This document shows, piece after piece, positions 9,463 through 19,300 of a DNA stretch of 64,000 nt. Made by a program: the position numbers and the translations under genes. This stretch comes from Defluviitaleaceae bacterium. GTDB lineage: Bacteria; Bacillota; Clostridia; Lachnospirales; WQUN01. The stretch covers positions 62,001 to 126,000 of the forward strand of contig WRAH01000004.1 in the NCBI GenBank assembly GCA_009780315.1. The letters run 5' to 3'. Under the pieces are notes generated by a model. The model did not search any database and had not been told where the DNA came from. It saw only the letters and a program-made list of their open reading frames with translations. The first letter of the stretch is position 1, and each line of letters starts with the position of its first letter.

Positions 9463-10184
9463 GATGAGCGTCTCCTTGCTATTGCAGCTTGGAAACGTTC
9501 TGCACATGTATTTAACACAAGGGATTCTGGCATGTCCACAGCTTCTATGACTGCTTTTGCATGGTCAAAACTACCCACTAAAGTGTGAAAGTGTGCATCA
9601 GATGAAGCCAGCACAGGCACTTTGTATCGTTTACATAAATTAAGCAGGTCTATAAAAATTCCATCACCTTGATAGCGGAGGAAACCCGGCTTTAAAGAAT
9701 TATTATTTATTTCAATAATAATATTTGTTTTTGCCGCAGAAGAAACAACGGCTTCAATATCAATTTCAAAACAGACATCACAAGGATGCCCTAAAATATG
9801 CATACTAGGGTTGTTTTCCATTGCAGAGATGATGGCTTGTGTGTGCGTCATGTTATCTGACGGTGACATAACGCCACCATGTAAAGAAGCAATGACGAAA
9901 TCCATTTTTTCTAAGAGACTGCCTGGAATATCAAGTTTTCCATTTGCATTTAAAATATTGCATTCCGCACCTTTTAATATGCGTACCCCATGAATATAAT
10001 CGGGTAGAATCCACAAATTACGAAAGTGGTTTAAATCTGCGCCACCTGACATGGCTGGCCCATGGTCTGATATGCCAATGTGTGTCAGTCCAATTTCAGC
10101 TGCATGTGCCGCGTTTTCACTGATTGTGCTATATGCATGTCCACTATTGATTGTGTGACAATGTACGTCTAAGATAAATTGCAT
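9459..10184 (-). CDS. PHP-domain phosphatase (YcdX-like)
   Basis: The 241-residue protein is a single PHP domain with the metal-ligand motifs DVHCHT near the N-terminus, GISDHG (about residues 37-42), a central ASLHGG, HILGHPCD and the late SSDAHFH. YcdX-like PHP proteins are trinuclear-metal phosphatases. The start ATG at 10184 follows GGAG. It overlaps pcrA by four bases and is transcribed away from the endonuclease III fusion. The substrate cannot be predicted. Confidence 0.88.
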   Translation of the reverse strand: MQFILDVHCHTINSGHAYSTISENAAHAAEIGLTHIGISDHGPAMSGGADLNHFRNLWILPDYIHGVRILKGAECNILNANGKLDIPGSLLEKMDFVIASLHGGVMSPSDNMTHTQAIISAMENNPSMHILGHPCDVCFEIDIEAVVSSAAKTNIIIEINNNSLKPGFLRYQGDGIFIDLLNLCKRYKVPVLASSDAHFHTLVGSFDHAKAVIEAVDMPESLVLNTCAERFQAAIARRRSS

Positions 10185-10282
10185 ATTTAGATTGCTCCTT
10201 GCTGGAAAATGTCCTTGGATTCATGTATTATATCCTGTACAAGCCCAGCGGTCTAGGGCGTGTTTGTGAAGGGGATATAGAT

Positions 10283-11269
10283 ATGCATAATAATTTTGAC
10301 TCTCATGGTTTTTTTGAAGCAGTCATTCAGCAAGATACAGACAAATTGCGAACATTTTTTGAGCCAACAGCGGTTATCCAGTGGGAAGATACCAATGAAG
10401 TTCTTACTGTTGACGAATATCTCCGTGCTAACTGCGAATATCCAGGGGATTGGCGAGGGGAACTCAAAAGAATGACTATCCTTAAAAATGATGATACAGA
10501 TATCGTCACAGTATCAAAAATAGAAAGCTCGGAGGGCTTGGCTTTTCATGTGACATCGTTTTTTACCCTTAGCTCTAACCATTTAATCAATCAGCTTGTA
10601 GAATATTTCAGTGACATTGGTGAACCGCCCCAGTGGCGAAAAAACATGGTAAAAGGTTCCCGCGTCTTGGAAATACTGAATAGATTATACCCATATGATG
10701 GCGTATGTTTTTTAAATTATGAAACACCATGGCAATTATTATTCGCCACGATTTTAAGTGCCCAGTGTACAGACGACCGTGTGAATCAAGTAACAGAAAA
10801 GTTATTTGCAGATTTTCCAACCCTTGAAGCCTTTGCAACGGCAGATATTTCAAAACTGGAAAAAGGTGTACATCAAACAGGATTTTATCGTGCAAAAGCA
10901 CGCCACTTACAAACCAGTGCGCAAAAACTTTTGGCTGAACACGGCGGAGCATTACCCTCTGATATCCCATCCCTTACGGCACTATCTGGTGTAGGGCGTA
11001 AAACGGCAAATGTTGTGCGTGGGCATATCTTTAAAATTCCAAGTATTGTAGTGGACACCCATGTCATGCGTGTGACACAAAAATTAGGATTAACCACAAA
11101 TACCGACCCTGAAAAAATTGAATATGACCTGATGAAAATTTTACCATCTACCCACTGGATTCAATACAACCAGCAAATTATTACACACGGTCGCCAAGTG
11201 TGCATTGCACGAAACCCTAAATGCAACATATGCGAACTACGGAAGGAATGCGAACATGGACATAAATAA
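10283..11269 (+). CDS. nth: Endonuclease III with an N-terminal NTF2-like domain (fusion)
   Basis: From the ATG at 10283 (preceded by GAAGGGG) the protein has 328 residues. Residues from about 125 onward are a standard endonuclease III: helix-hairpin-helix LSGVGRKTANVV with the catalytic Lys, VDTHVMRV with the catalytic Asp, and a C-terminal 4Fe-4S motif C-x6-C-x2-C-x5-C (CIARNPKCNICELRKEC). It excises oxidised pyrimidines and nicks the abasic site. The first ~120 residues resemble an NTF2/SnoaL-like fold, ending in EYFSDIGEPPQWR, a typical end of stand-alone small NTF2-like proteins. Endonuclease III is normally about 210 residues, so the N-terminal domain is an unusual addition. There is no stop or frameshift at the junction; an internal ATG near 10648 lacks a good ribosome site. 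The 3' end overlaps the next gene by 14 bases. Confidence 0.9.
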   Translation: MHNNFDSHGFFEAVIQQDTDKLRTFFEPTAVIQWEDTNEVLTVDEYLRANCEYPGDWRGELKRMTILKNDDTDIVTVSKIESSEGLAFHVTSFFTLSSNHLINQLVEYFSDIGEPPQWRKNMVKGSRVLEILNRLYPYDGVCFLNYETPWQLLFATILSAQCTDDRVNQVTEKLFADFPTLEAFATADISKLEKGVHQTGFYRAKARHLQTSAQKLLAEHGGALPSDIPSLTALSGVGRKTANVVRGHIFKIPSIVVDTHVMRVTQKLGLTTNTDPEKIEYDLMKILPSTHWIQYNQQIITHGRQVCIARNPKCNICELRKECEHGHK

Positions 11270-12098
11270 TACGCCCCGTACTTTTATAAAAGAAATTTGC
11301 GCTGAAGAAGGCTATCATTTTGAAGGTTTGTCTCAAGGATATGTATTGTGCATTACAAAAGATGGTATTTCTCGTCACATTTTTGGGCCATATTGGGATT
11401 TAAACAGTGCCGCCGCAGACCGTATCGCTTGCGACAAAACCGCTTGTTCTACCTTGCTTCAAAACAATAATATTCCTGCAATTGAACATGCGCTTTTGTA
11501 TAATCCGTTATTTTTAGGTGAATGGGCGGATGAAGAAGGAGTGCTTTCACGGGCCTTACGTTACTTTGAAAAACACAACCGCAAATTAGTCATAAAACCT
11601 AACAAAGGCACAAAAGGCGAAGATGTGTACTACTGTGACACAATTCACGGGCTGGAGTGTGCCATTCAATCTATTTTTAAAATTCATCCAGACGCGGCAT
11701 TAAGTCCTTATGTAGAAATAAAAACAGAATATCGCGTGTTTTACTTAAACGGTAAATCTCACTTTGCTTATGGCAAAAAAAAAGGTAAGAGCTGGCAACA
11801 CAATCTCTCTCAAGGTGCAACAGCATTTGAGATTCCTCCAAATTCTGAACAAAATAAAAAGCGGCTTGCCGATTTAGAAAATTTAGCAGACCGTGCTGCA
11901 AAATGCATTGGTATAAACTTTGCAACCATTGATATTGCAGAGTCAACCAGTGGTGAACGCGCCATTATGGAAATAAACTCTGGCATTCAAGCCCGTCTGC
12001 TGGTTGACCAGCATCCCCATTTGCGGCATACAGTGAAAAAAATCTACAGTGCGGCTATTAAGGCAATGTTTACAGTAAAATATAATGAAATGATTTAA
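11256..12098 (+). CDS. ATP-grasp ligase-like protein
   Basis: The start ATG at 11256 follows GAAGGAA and lies within the last codons of the nth fusion, giving a 280-residue protein. It has ATP-grasp signatures: KLVIKPNKGTKGEDV (ATP-lysine and glycine-rich loop), TEYRVFYLNGK and the metal-binding end IMEINSGIQ. This pattern is closest to RimK, cyanophycin-synthetase and GshF-type enzymes, which join carboxylates to amines through an acyl phosphate. The substrate is not evident. The overlap with nth implies co-translation, but no functional link is known to me. Confidence 0.75.
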   Translation: MDINNTPRTFIKEICAEEGYHFEGLSQGYVLCITKDGISRHIFGPYWDLNSAAADRIACDKTACSTLLQNNNIPAIEHALLYNPLFLGEWADEEGVLSRALRYFEKHNRKLVIKPNKGTKGEDVYYCDTIHGLECAIQSIFKIHPDAALSPYVEIKTEYRVFYLNGKSHFAYGKKKGKSWQHNLSQGATAFEIPPNSEQNKKRLADLENLADRAAKCIGINFATIDIAESTSGERAIMEINSGIQARLLVDQHPHLRHTVKKIYSAAIKAMFTVKYNEMI

Positions 12099-12105
12099 TT
12101 ATAAT

Positions 12106-12144
12106 AAAAAAAGTGCTAGGCTTCTGGTTGCCTAGCACTTTTTT
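12106..12144. terminator. Bidirectional terminator between the ATP-grasp gene and the repressor gene
   Basis: GTGCTAGGC (12113-12121) pairs with GCCTAGCAC (12130-12138), flanked by A7 and T6 runs, so it can stop transcripts from both sides. The stop codon of the MntR-like gene (12116-12118) and its last six or seven codons lie inside the hairpin. Confidence 0.9.
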
Positions 12145-12499
12145 CATAGAAATTTTTAATGCATTCAAAAGTTGTTTCGCTTATATTATGTTCTATTTTG
12201 CAAGCATCGGCATAGGCTGTGTCTTCGTCAACGCCAATATGCATAAGTACCGCAGATAAAACAGTATGCCGCTCATGAATACGAATGGCAATTTCCGCAC
12301 CTTTTTCCGTCAGGTGAATACATCGGTCATTATCCATCGTCACATATCCATTGTCACGAAATTGTTTCATGATTATGCTAATTGTAGGTTTAGCAAAATT
12401 AAAATGATTGGCAATGTCTACAGACCTAACTCTGCTATTCTTTTTTTGAAGCACCAAAATTGCCTCTAAGTAATCTTCGGCAGATGCTTTAATTTTCAT
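12116..12499 (-). CDS. DtxR/MntR-family metal-dependent repressor
   Basis: The 127-residue protein has the DtxR/MntR form: an N-terminal winged helix (EDYLEAILVLQ, then VDIANHFNFAKPTISIIMK, about residues 8-48) followed by a helical metal-binding and dimerisation domain with conserved His and Glu residues (ERHTVLSAVLMHIGVDE, CKIEHNIS). These repressors bind DNA when loaded with Mn(II) or Fe(II). It lacks the SH3-like third domain of DtxR, as MntR does. The gene is seven bases behind the GTPase gene and is the last gene of the vWA-tubulin-GTPase operon, so it may autoregulate that operon or simply ride on it. The tail of the gene lies within the terminator hairpin. Confidence 0.88.
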   Translation of the reverse strand: MKIKASAEDYLEAILVLQKKNSRVRSVDIANHFNFAKPTISIIMKQFRDNGYVTMDNDRCIHLTEKGAEIAIRIHERHTVLSAVLMHIGVDEDTAYADACKIEHNISETTFECIKNFYEKSARQPEA

Positions 12500-12506
12500 G
12501 CTACAC

Positions 12507-13919
12507 CTACTTTCTCATAAAAAATGTAAGGATACGTCTCCAAATGGGTACATGTTTTTGTGGGGCTGCTTGTATGCTGGGATATTGTGTTTGCAATGTC
12601 TCAGCCATATGAAGTGTATACCGATTATTTTCATGTTTATATAATAACTGATTTCGCATAAGAATCCAATAAAAAGCTTCTTTAACGCGAAAAGGCTGAA
12701 GCGGGCCGTCAATATATCCTTTTTCAATGGTTTCATTGGTGATAGGGTCACTGATTTGCTCCACAGTGGGTTTTTTACCAAGACTTGATACAGCAAAACA
12801 GCTTACTACTTTAAAGCAACCTAATGCATTGTTTAAAATACCATCCTCACCAAGATAAGAAACCAGCTCACGCACCTCTTGATTAAGCCCTTTGACACTG
12901 GGCATATTCAGCGCACCTTTATGGTTTTCACCATCCAAGATATTTTGTATACGATTTTCAGGTTTATTGTCAAAAAAATCAAAGCGGGCATAACTAAATA
13001 AGTCTGACTTTGAAAGGACAAGTGCCATAGGAATGAGACTTTTTTCACGGTCAAAACCAAGAAAGTAATTATAAAGTGTATTGAAAATGCTTTGATTAGA
13101 ATTTTCTTCTGGGATAGCATCAATCAGTGCAGCATCAGAGAAGCGGAATAAATCAGATAATCGGGCAAAATTGGTAGGGTCAACAAGAAAAATCAGTCCT
13201 GATGAATCTTTAATATTAAAACCATTTTGGCGAATCCCAGAATCGTCCCGCAAATCCTCTCCTGCGATATCATAAAAAATCAAATCAATCGTATTTTCTT
13301 TTATTATACCTTCTTCATTCTTATATTGATACCAAAAGTTAAATGCATAAGGCGGAATCTTCTTACGCTTGGTTGAATTGATTAACTGATGGTCTTTTAA
13401 AAGGGGCTTTTGATATGTTTCGTAAAAATTATCACGGACATTTTTATCTCCAATAAAAGTTAATTTTGAAACAAAATCAGAATTATTCTCAAGCTCTGCA
13501 ATAAGCATAGTCAAAAACACCGACTTGCCAGAACGGGCATCACCTAAAATGGAAATAAGCAGTGTATCTCTCATACCAAAGCCAATAGGTAAATCATTAT
13601 GACAATGAGGACACAGCCGCTTTGCTGATGTTATTTTTTTGCCAGACGGGGGGTGATAGGTGATTTCATGGGCAAAGCCATATTTCCCTATGGCTTCCTG
13701 AGAAAAAGAAACTGCGTCATTGTCTGCCACCTCAACAGCTAAAAACTGCATAGATTTTTCTTTGGCTTCCTTTTTGTCTAATTGTAAAACTTCTACATAG
13801 TAATCAAATAGTTTTTCATCAAATTTCTTATCTTTTGACAGTCTAAAATCCGCTTCATGGGGATGAAAACGGTGGCAGCAAAACGGACAAATGACATAGT
13901 TTTGTTTTTTTTCAAACAT
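12507..13919 (-). CDS. Zinc-ribbon TRAFAC-like GTPase (DO-GTPase type), copy 1
   Basis: From the ATG at 13919 (after GAGGT; a TTG upstream is less likely) the protein has 470 residues. It starts with a split zinc ribbon (C11xxC14 and C103xxC106, separated by about 90 residues), then a P-loop GTPase core: GDARSGKS (126-133), switch-II-like DIAGE (217-221), SSGLIFLVDP (239-248) and SKSD (303-306) in the place of NKxD. Every one of these has a counterpart in the protein at 24008-25264, so the two are paralogues. The family resembles the DO-GTPase/TRAFAC-clade GTPases known from NTP-dependent multi-gene systems. It follows the tubulin-like gene, the 604-residue protein and a small beta-rich protein in one operon. 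GTP rather than ATP binding is inferred. Confidence 0.8.
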   Translation of the reverse strand: MFEKKQNYVICPFCCHRFHPHEADFRLSKDKKFDEKLFDYYVEVLQLDKKEAKEKSMQFLAVEVADNDAVSFSQEAIGKYGFAHEITYHPPSGKKITSAKRLCPHCHNDLPIGFGMRDTLLISILGDARSGKSVFLTMLIAELENNSDFVSKLTFIGDKNVRDNFYETYQKPLLKDHQLINSTKRKKIPPYAFNFWYQYKNEEGIIKENTIDLIFYDIAGEDLRDDSGIRQNGFNIKDSSGLIFLVDPTNFARLSDLFRFSDAALIDAIPEENSNQSIFNTLYNYFLGFDREKSLIPMALVLSKSDLFSYARFDFFDNKPENRIQNILDGENHKGALNMPSVKGLNQEVRELVSYLGEDGILNNALGCFKVVSCFAVSSLGKKPTVEQISDPITNETIEKGYIDGPLQPFRVKEAFYWILMRNQLLYKHENNRYTLHMAETLQTQYPSIQAAPQKHVPIWRRILTFFMRK

Positions 13920-13938
13920 GTATGTGTACCTCAATGTT

Positions 13939-14556
13939 TTAATGACTGCAAATATCTAAAAGATGGGTATATCCATCGTCAAGTATAAATTTTACAACAT
14001 GATTTTTCTTAATATAAAAGTGTGCTGCCCCTGCCATAACATGTGTGTCAAGGGGATACTTGCCTAATACACGTCCATTTTCATAAATTACATATTTTAA
14101 AACATGACTAATCAACGAAACTTGTGATACATCTGACGAATTTACGCGTACAGTCACTTTTTGAAACTGACTAAATAATAGAGGCTTATAAATCACTTGA
14201 GCCGTTACTTTTGTTTTTTTATAAAACCAATCTGTAACATACACAGGGCGATATGCTTCAATAAATTTATCCTCAGTAAAGTATGCAGGGCAAAGCAAAA
14301 ATCTCCGCTTCTCATCTGAAATATTTGCTGTAAACTGAGATGCTAAATCCCGTGTGATAACTTCATGGGGCTGATGTGTTAATATTTCCTGAGTCAGTGT
14401 TGGATTGTCTTGGATTTCAAATACTAACATAAGCTTTACCTTTTTATTAGACGGCCATTCCCACGTTATAATAGCCGTGTTATTGTCTTGTTTCCAATCA
14501 ATTTGTCTCAGTGCCATATGGGGGTCATTATTTTCAATTAGCCTATACTTTTTCAT
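13939..14556 (-). CDS. Small probably beta-rich protein of the tubulin/GTPase operon
   Basis: I do not recognise this 205-residue protein. It has no signal or membrane segment. The alternating hydrophobic pattern (NNTAIITWEWPSNKKVKLML, then KVTAQVIYKPLL, KVTVRVNSS) suggests a beta sandwich, perhaps two Ig- or Fn3-like domains. It overlaps the previous gene by four bases (ATGA) and sits just upstream of GTPase copy 1. The protein at 23453-24001 has the same position before GTPase copy 2, similar length and some matching landmarks (a Trp-containing early strand and a CP-hydrophobic motif, LLCPAY here and YICPF there). An adaptor for the GTPases is the natural guess. Confidence 0.7.
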   Translation of the reverse strand: MKKYRLIENNDPHMALRQIDWKQDNNTAIITWEWPSNKKVKLMLVFEIQDNPTLTQEILTHQPHEVITRDLASQFTANISDEKRRFLLCPAYFTEDKFIEAYRPVYVTDWFYKKTKVTAQVIYKPLLFSQFQKVTVRVNSSDVSQVSLISHVLKYVIYENGRVLGKYPLDTHVMAGAAHFYIKKNHVVKFILDDGYTHLLDICSH

Positions 14557-16367
14557 AATGTATAATAAAAATCCTCCACATTAAAAGAACCAGCGTGATA
14601 TAAAATGGCTACACAGTTGGCATTTGCTTTGGCAAAGAGATTCATGCGCCCAAATCCTCGTCCTTCATAATATTTTTTTACATCTTCCCCGTAAGCTTTT
14701 GGCATAAATAGATTGGCTTCAGTGTATAAACCAGTATATCCGACTTTTAAACGGACACTATAAAATTTGTTTTTTAATGCCCATTCGCCAAGTGTAACGG
14801 CTTTATTTCCACTCCCATCAAGAGCCATAAAGTCATTTAAAATGTCTTCGATAGACTGATTAAAGTGAGGCATAATGTGTTCATCTACATATTTTTCAAG
14901 ATAGATAATATAGTCACTTAATTTATTTTTGCTTAAATAAGTGGTCATTTTCTTGGAAATCTTTGCAAGTTCACTTTGGTGATTCAATGCATAGTCGTTA
15001 AATTTCTGTCTAAAATAATGTTCTGCATTTTTTGTAAACATAGAAAAAACATCTGTAAGTTGACATATATCTTTTTCATATGACTTTGCAATATCATTTA
15101 TCTTGTCAAGATAGTTTTGTAATTTGTGATGTAAGTTTTTTATGATTTCTTGATATTGTGTTGTGCCGCTTGCTTTTTCACGCAAATATTCAAGTTCTAT
15201 ACGTTTATTGATATAGACCGATGCAAGCTCATAATGCCATAAATCTTGTTTAACCAGCAAGGATAATCGTCTTTTGGCTGAATTTTTTGTGAAGTTGGGT
15301 ACTTCATTCATCCAATGCTGATGCTGTGCTTCTGCATTGCTAAGTCCATTAACTTCCATAGACTGGTTTATATTTTTAGCAAAAAATCCATCTTCACTTG
15401 TATAACGTAACAAGTCGAATAAATTATGTCCTTCAATTGATATTTTTGCTTTATTTTCAATGGGCTGTTTTATATTTTTTTGCTCATCTAATATGCTTTC
15501 CAGTCTAAGCCCAAAAAGTCTTGATATCCATTGTTGGCGTGTTAATGTATCATTACGGCTTACTTTGGGAATGGCTAAACCGTATAGATATGCTAGGCTT
15601 GGTACAGGTGCTTTTGGCATTTCGGATAGTGTTGGAATGATTCCTATTGACGACTCTGACGGCTCATGTTCAACAGGTTTATTTTTTCCATAATAGAGTA
15701 GTTCCGTGATTATCAAGGCTTTTAATGCATTTTGAGGCAATGTTAATATTGTACTTGAAGCAGTTAAAAAACATCCTTTTCCTGCTGTACAATTTTCTAA
15801 AAAAAAGAACTCATTGTATCGAGATGCATCTGGGTCTGCTGTATAAAAATCTGATTCGCAGTCTTTGAAGAGTGTCAAAAGGGCAATAGTTTGGGCAATA
15901 TCACTACTTGAAATGAGGGTGTTCATGCTTGTCAAATTTGACAACATGTAGCTTCGTTGGATTTCTTCTGCCTTTATCAATTCAACAACTTCTCTGCGAA
16001 TTTTACTATCTTCAAGAAAATTTGTATCATTTAAAAGACAATAAATATCCGTTAAAACGCCGGCAGGATAGAGGGCGTAAAGGTATTTTTCCATGGTCTT
16101 TTTAATCAGGGGCAGTTTTATTCCATGTTCATCTGTACGCAAAATATAATTGCATCGCACAATGTCGGAATTTCCTATATTTTCGCTCATCAATTCCCGC
16201 CAAATACGTTCTATTTCTGCCTTTAGCACAACCTCATTTACTTTATTTGCTATGAGAATATGCTTTGTACCTTCAACATAATGATGAAGGGTCATTGAAA
16301 GTACTGGTAAAAAATCTTCACAACCAATGAGTATAAAAATAACAGGTATGTTGACCCGACTGCTCAT
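14553..16367 (-). CDS. Unknown 604-residue partner of the tubulin-like protein
   Basis: I do not recognise the family. The protein has 604 residues with no signal or clear membrane segment. The N-terminus (IPVIFILIGCEDFLPVLSM) looks like the first strand of an alpha/beta domain but has no complete P-loop; the middle and C-terminal parts (about residues 370-540) are helix-rich with heptad-like charged stretches (IELEYLREKASG, LEKYVDEHI), and the last 70 residues are more beta-like. It overlaps both neighbours by ATGA, immediately after the tubulin-like gene, so it is translated stoichiometrically with it. A regulator, nucleator or cargo adaptor of the tubulin-like polymer is an inference only. 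Confidence 0.75.
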   Translation of the reverse strand: MSSRVNIPVIFILIGCEDFLPVLSMTLHHYVEGTKHILIANKVNEVVLKAEIERIWRELMSENIGNSDIVRCNYILRTDEHGIKLPLIKKTMEKYLYALYPAGVLTDIYCLLNDTNFLEDSKIRREVVELIKAEEIQRSYMLSNLTSMNTLISSSDIAQTIALLTLFKDCESDFYTADPDASRYNEFFFLENCTAGKGCFLTASSTILTLPQNALKALIITELLYYGKNKPVEHEPSESSIGIIPTLSEMPKAPVPSLAYLYGLAIPKVSRNDTLTRQQWISRLFGLRLESILDEQKNIKQPIENKAKISIEGHNLFDLLRYTSEDGFFAKNINQSMEVNGLSNAEAQHQHWMNEVPNFTKNSAKRRLSLLVKQDLWHYELASVYINKRIELEYLREKASGTTQYQEIIKNLHHKLQNYLDKINDIAKSYEKDICQLTDVFSMFTKNAEHYFRQKFNDYALNHQSELAKISKKMTTYLSKNKLSDYIIYLEKYVDEHIMPHFNQSIEDILNDFMALDGSGNKAVTLGEWALKNKFYSVRLKVGYTGLYTEANLFMPKAYGEDVKKYYEGRGFGRMNLFAKANANCVAILYHAGSFNVEDFYYTL

Positions 16368-19300
16368 GATAGGATTTTTTTCTCTTGAATAAATACTTCA
16401 AGCATGGTGCGGTAGAAAACTTTTTTAAGCATTCCATCGCGCTCACTGTTAAAGCTTGTGTTTAGCTGTTCAAGTTTTTCTTTGTAGATTGTAATATAAT
16501 CATCTATGATTTCAATGATTACTTTAAATTGCTCGTCAGTGAGACGATTTTCTTCTTCTTGTGCGCGTTTTTGCAAGAAGGAAGACATATCATCATCTAA
16601 ATCCACATAGGCTTGAAAAACATCGTACTCTACATATTGCTCAGTGATATTTTGTAGTGTATATAAAATTTCATGTTTATCATCTAATCTATAATGATAA
16701 GACTTTCGGCTTTTTGTAATGACCCCCATGTACATCATTTGCGCAAAATGACTGTACTTTACCTCATTGCTATCTATTTTTGCTAAGGCTTTTATAAAGT
16801 GATTGATGTCTTCCCGAAGCCTTACCTCATGGGTAACACATTCACATAAACGGGGCATGTAAATAAATACACCTTTGGCGTACTCTATATCAGGAATATT
16901 TGTTTCCGGCAAAAACTCTGTATCAAAAAGTGGGTGGGCATAGGCGGCTCGTGCTGGATTTGTTATAAATGCTTTCAATTCGTTCATTGCGGCTCGTGCT
17001 TGGGTAGCGTTGAAGGTTTTTTCGTTAATGCCTTCTTCGATATGGGCAAAATGTTCTGATAAATTTACAGGGTCGCCAACATAACCAATAAAAGAACGTG
17101 TGCGTTCATCTAATCGAATAATACCATAATCTAACCCTTGGTCAAAAAGCTCCCTGAGACGGGTGTTTTTTGTACGTTCGCGGGTATTTTCATAGTCATT
17201 TGTCCATAATTTATCATAGTTGGGGGAGGGGAGATTACGCCAATTGCGTGTAGGGCTTTCATACAAATGTAAGCCTGCAATTTTATTGAGCGATGCTTCA
17301 TATACCGTTTCATATTCTACAAGTTCTTTATAGCAGTAAAGTGCCACAGCAATTTTTAAATTTAGTGTGTAAAGTCTATTATTCATACGGCTGTATTTAA
17401 TATTTGCAGTCCGTCCAGATGATGCCATTTGCTTTGCTACACGGTGAACTTGCGGTGCGTTTGAAGGTACTGATAAATAGGCATAGGGCGGGAAGATAAT
17501 GTGCAGCCCATTTGGGATATTATTGATAGGGAACATGACTTTTGCATTTTCCTGTAAGTTGCTAAGTTTTTTGTTCATGTATTCTTCAAAACTAATTTCT
17601 TTGCTTTTTGCTATCATTAAACTGTAGTAATCAAAAGATTTGTAAACTACACTTTGGAATTGATGTGCTATAAATGCATTAAAGTTATCAACAATCTTAT
17701 GCTCATGGATTGACCAACTGGGATTTTCTATCATGTCTTTTAATAACCGTTTAAGTGATAATTTGAAATCAAGTGCCTTTGCAGCTTCATTATCTCTCAT
17801 AAAAATCTCACAAAACTCCCGCGCTTCTACGAGGTCACGAGTAAATGTGTTTTCTTTATTTTGTACATTGTCCGCATTTTTAAATTTGTCAAAGAGTTCT
17901 TTAAAAGTACTAAGCAATTCACAGTGGGTGTCAATCGTTTGTTCAAAAAAGTGATTTAACATATTTAAAATAGATTCATAAATACGGTCAATTGCGTCAT
18001 ACATAAGATTTTTTCCACAGGCATGAAAATATGCTTCACTTTTTTGAACAATGTGAGATGCAATAGATTTTTTACCTATGCTTAAAATAGTTTTATGCAA
18101 TAGTTTTGTCATGGACTCTTGGCGATTGATTTCCATTGCGGCAATATTATCCCGATGCTCCCGCTTTTGCTGAATATCACGTTTTCTAATGGTGTGAATT
18201 ATGCTGGGAAGTGATGATTCGTATAAGTCGGACAGTAGACGCATGGTATAAAATGGGCCACTGTCTAAATCGGAAAAATTTTGGCATAGTAAATTGTTTG
18301 TGTCTAGTAGCATATTTGTAAAGTCACTGATAATTTTTTCTGCTGTGGTATTGTAATGGTCACGTAGGCGGCTTAATTCACGCTTTACTGCATCTTCAAT
18401 AATTTCTGGGCGTTGTTGAAGTACGATGTGGTCATATTGCTTAAAATGTCTAGGCTTGGGTTTATCAACTGAAATAAGTTCTTCTAAAGAGGGCAAATCA
18501 ATCTTAAAAGCTTCTAAAATTTGTTGTGAATCTTCAAATGTAGGAGATTTTTCCCTGAGAGACTCTAACTCACTAAACATCTTAGATGTCAAAAAGTTAA
18601 GTAAATAATCAACAGGCAAAGACGCACTGGATGCACCCACTGCATTATATATATAATTTACTGGTTGTTTTTGCTGGTGGGTCATTAAAAAAGCTGCACG
18701 ATTATTTTCAATGTTAGAGAGGTATGAGCTTATGGTATAACTCTGTCCATCAATCACTTCTTCACTGGCAATAAAATTTATAATGATTTCAGCAGCTACG
18801 CTCATGCAATAGTTTTTTGCCGCTGGCATCAATTTACCGCTTTCATCTTTTGCACTAATAAGGTGGCAAAGGTCATATGGGGGCTCATTAGACTTAATTT
18901 CTAAATCAGCATATGTCTGCTCAAATAAGTCTCCATTACGCTCAATATTCATAAGGTAATCAAGTTCTTTTAATGCCGCAAAACCATTGGCTTTGATATT
19001 CAATGCCGCAGAGCCATCTATCATGCTGTCAGCAAGGGTGACATCAGGTAGAAATACCATGCCAATATTTTCAGCTTCAAAACCTTTTTGTTCAGCGATT
19101 TTTCTTATGATATAGGGAACATCAATGAAAATACCACTGCCTGTTCCACCGGCACATCCTGCAAGAATAAATACATATAAAAGGTCATTTGATTTACGCC
19201 CTATGGTTAGGCGGTTTATTTTTTCTGTCAACATGCTAATAACACGATGGCTATTGATTGTAAGCAGTAACCGTCCTGCTTGCCGAATGCCGCCTGCACC

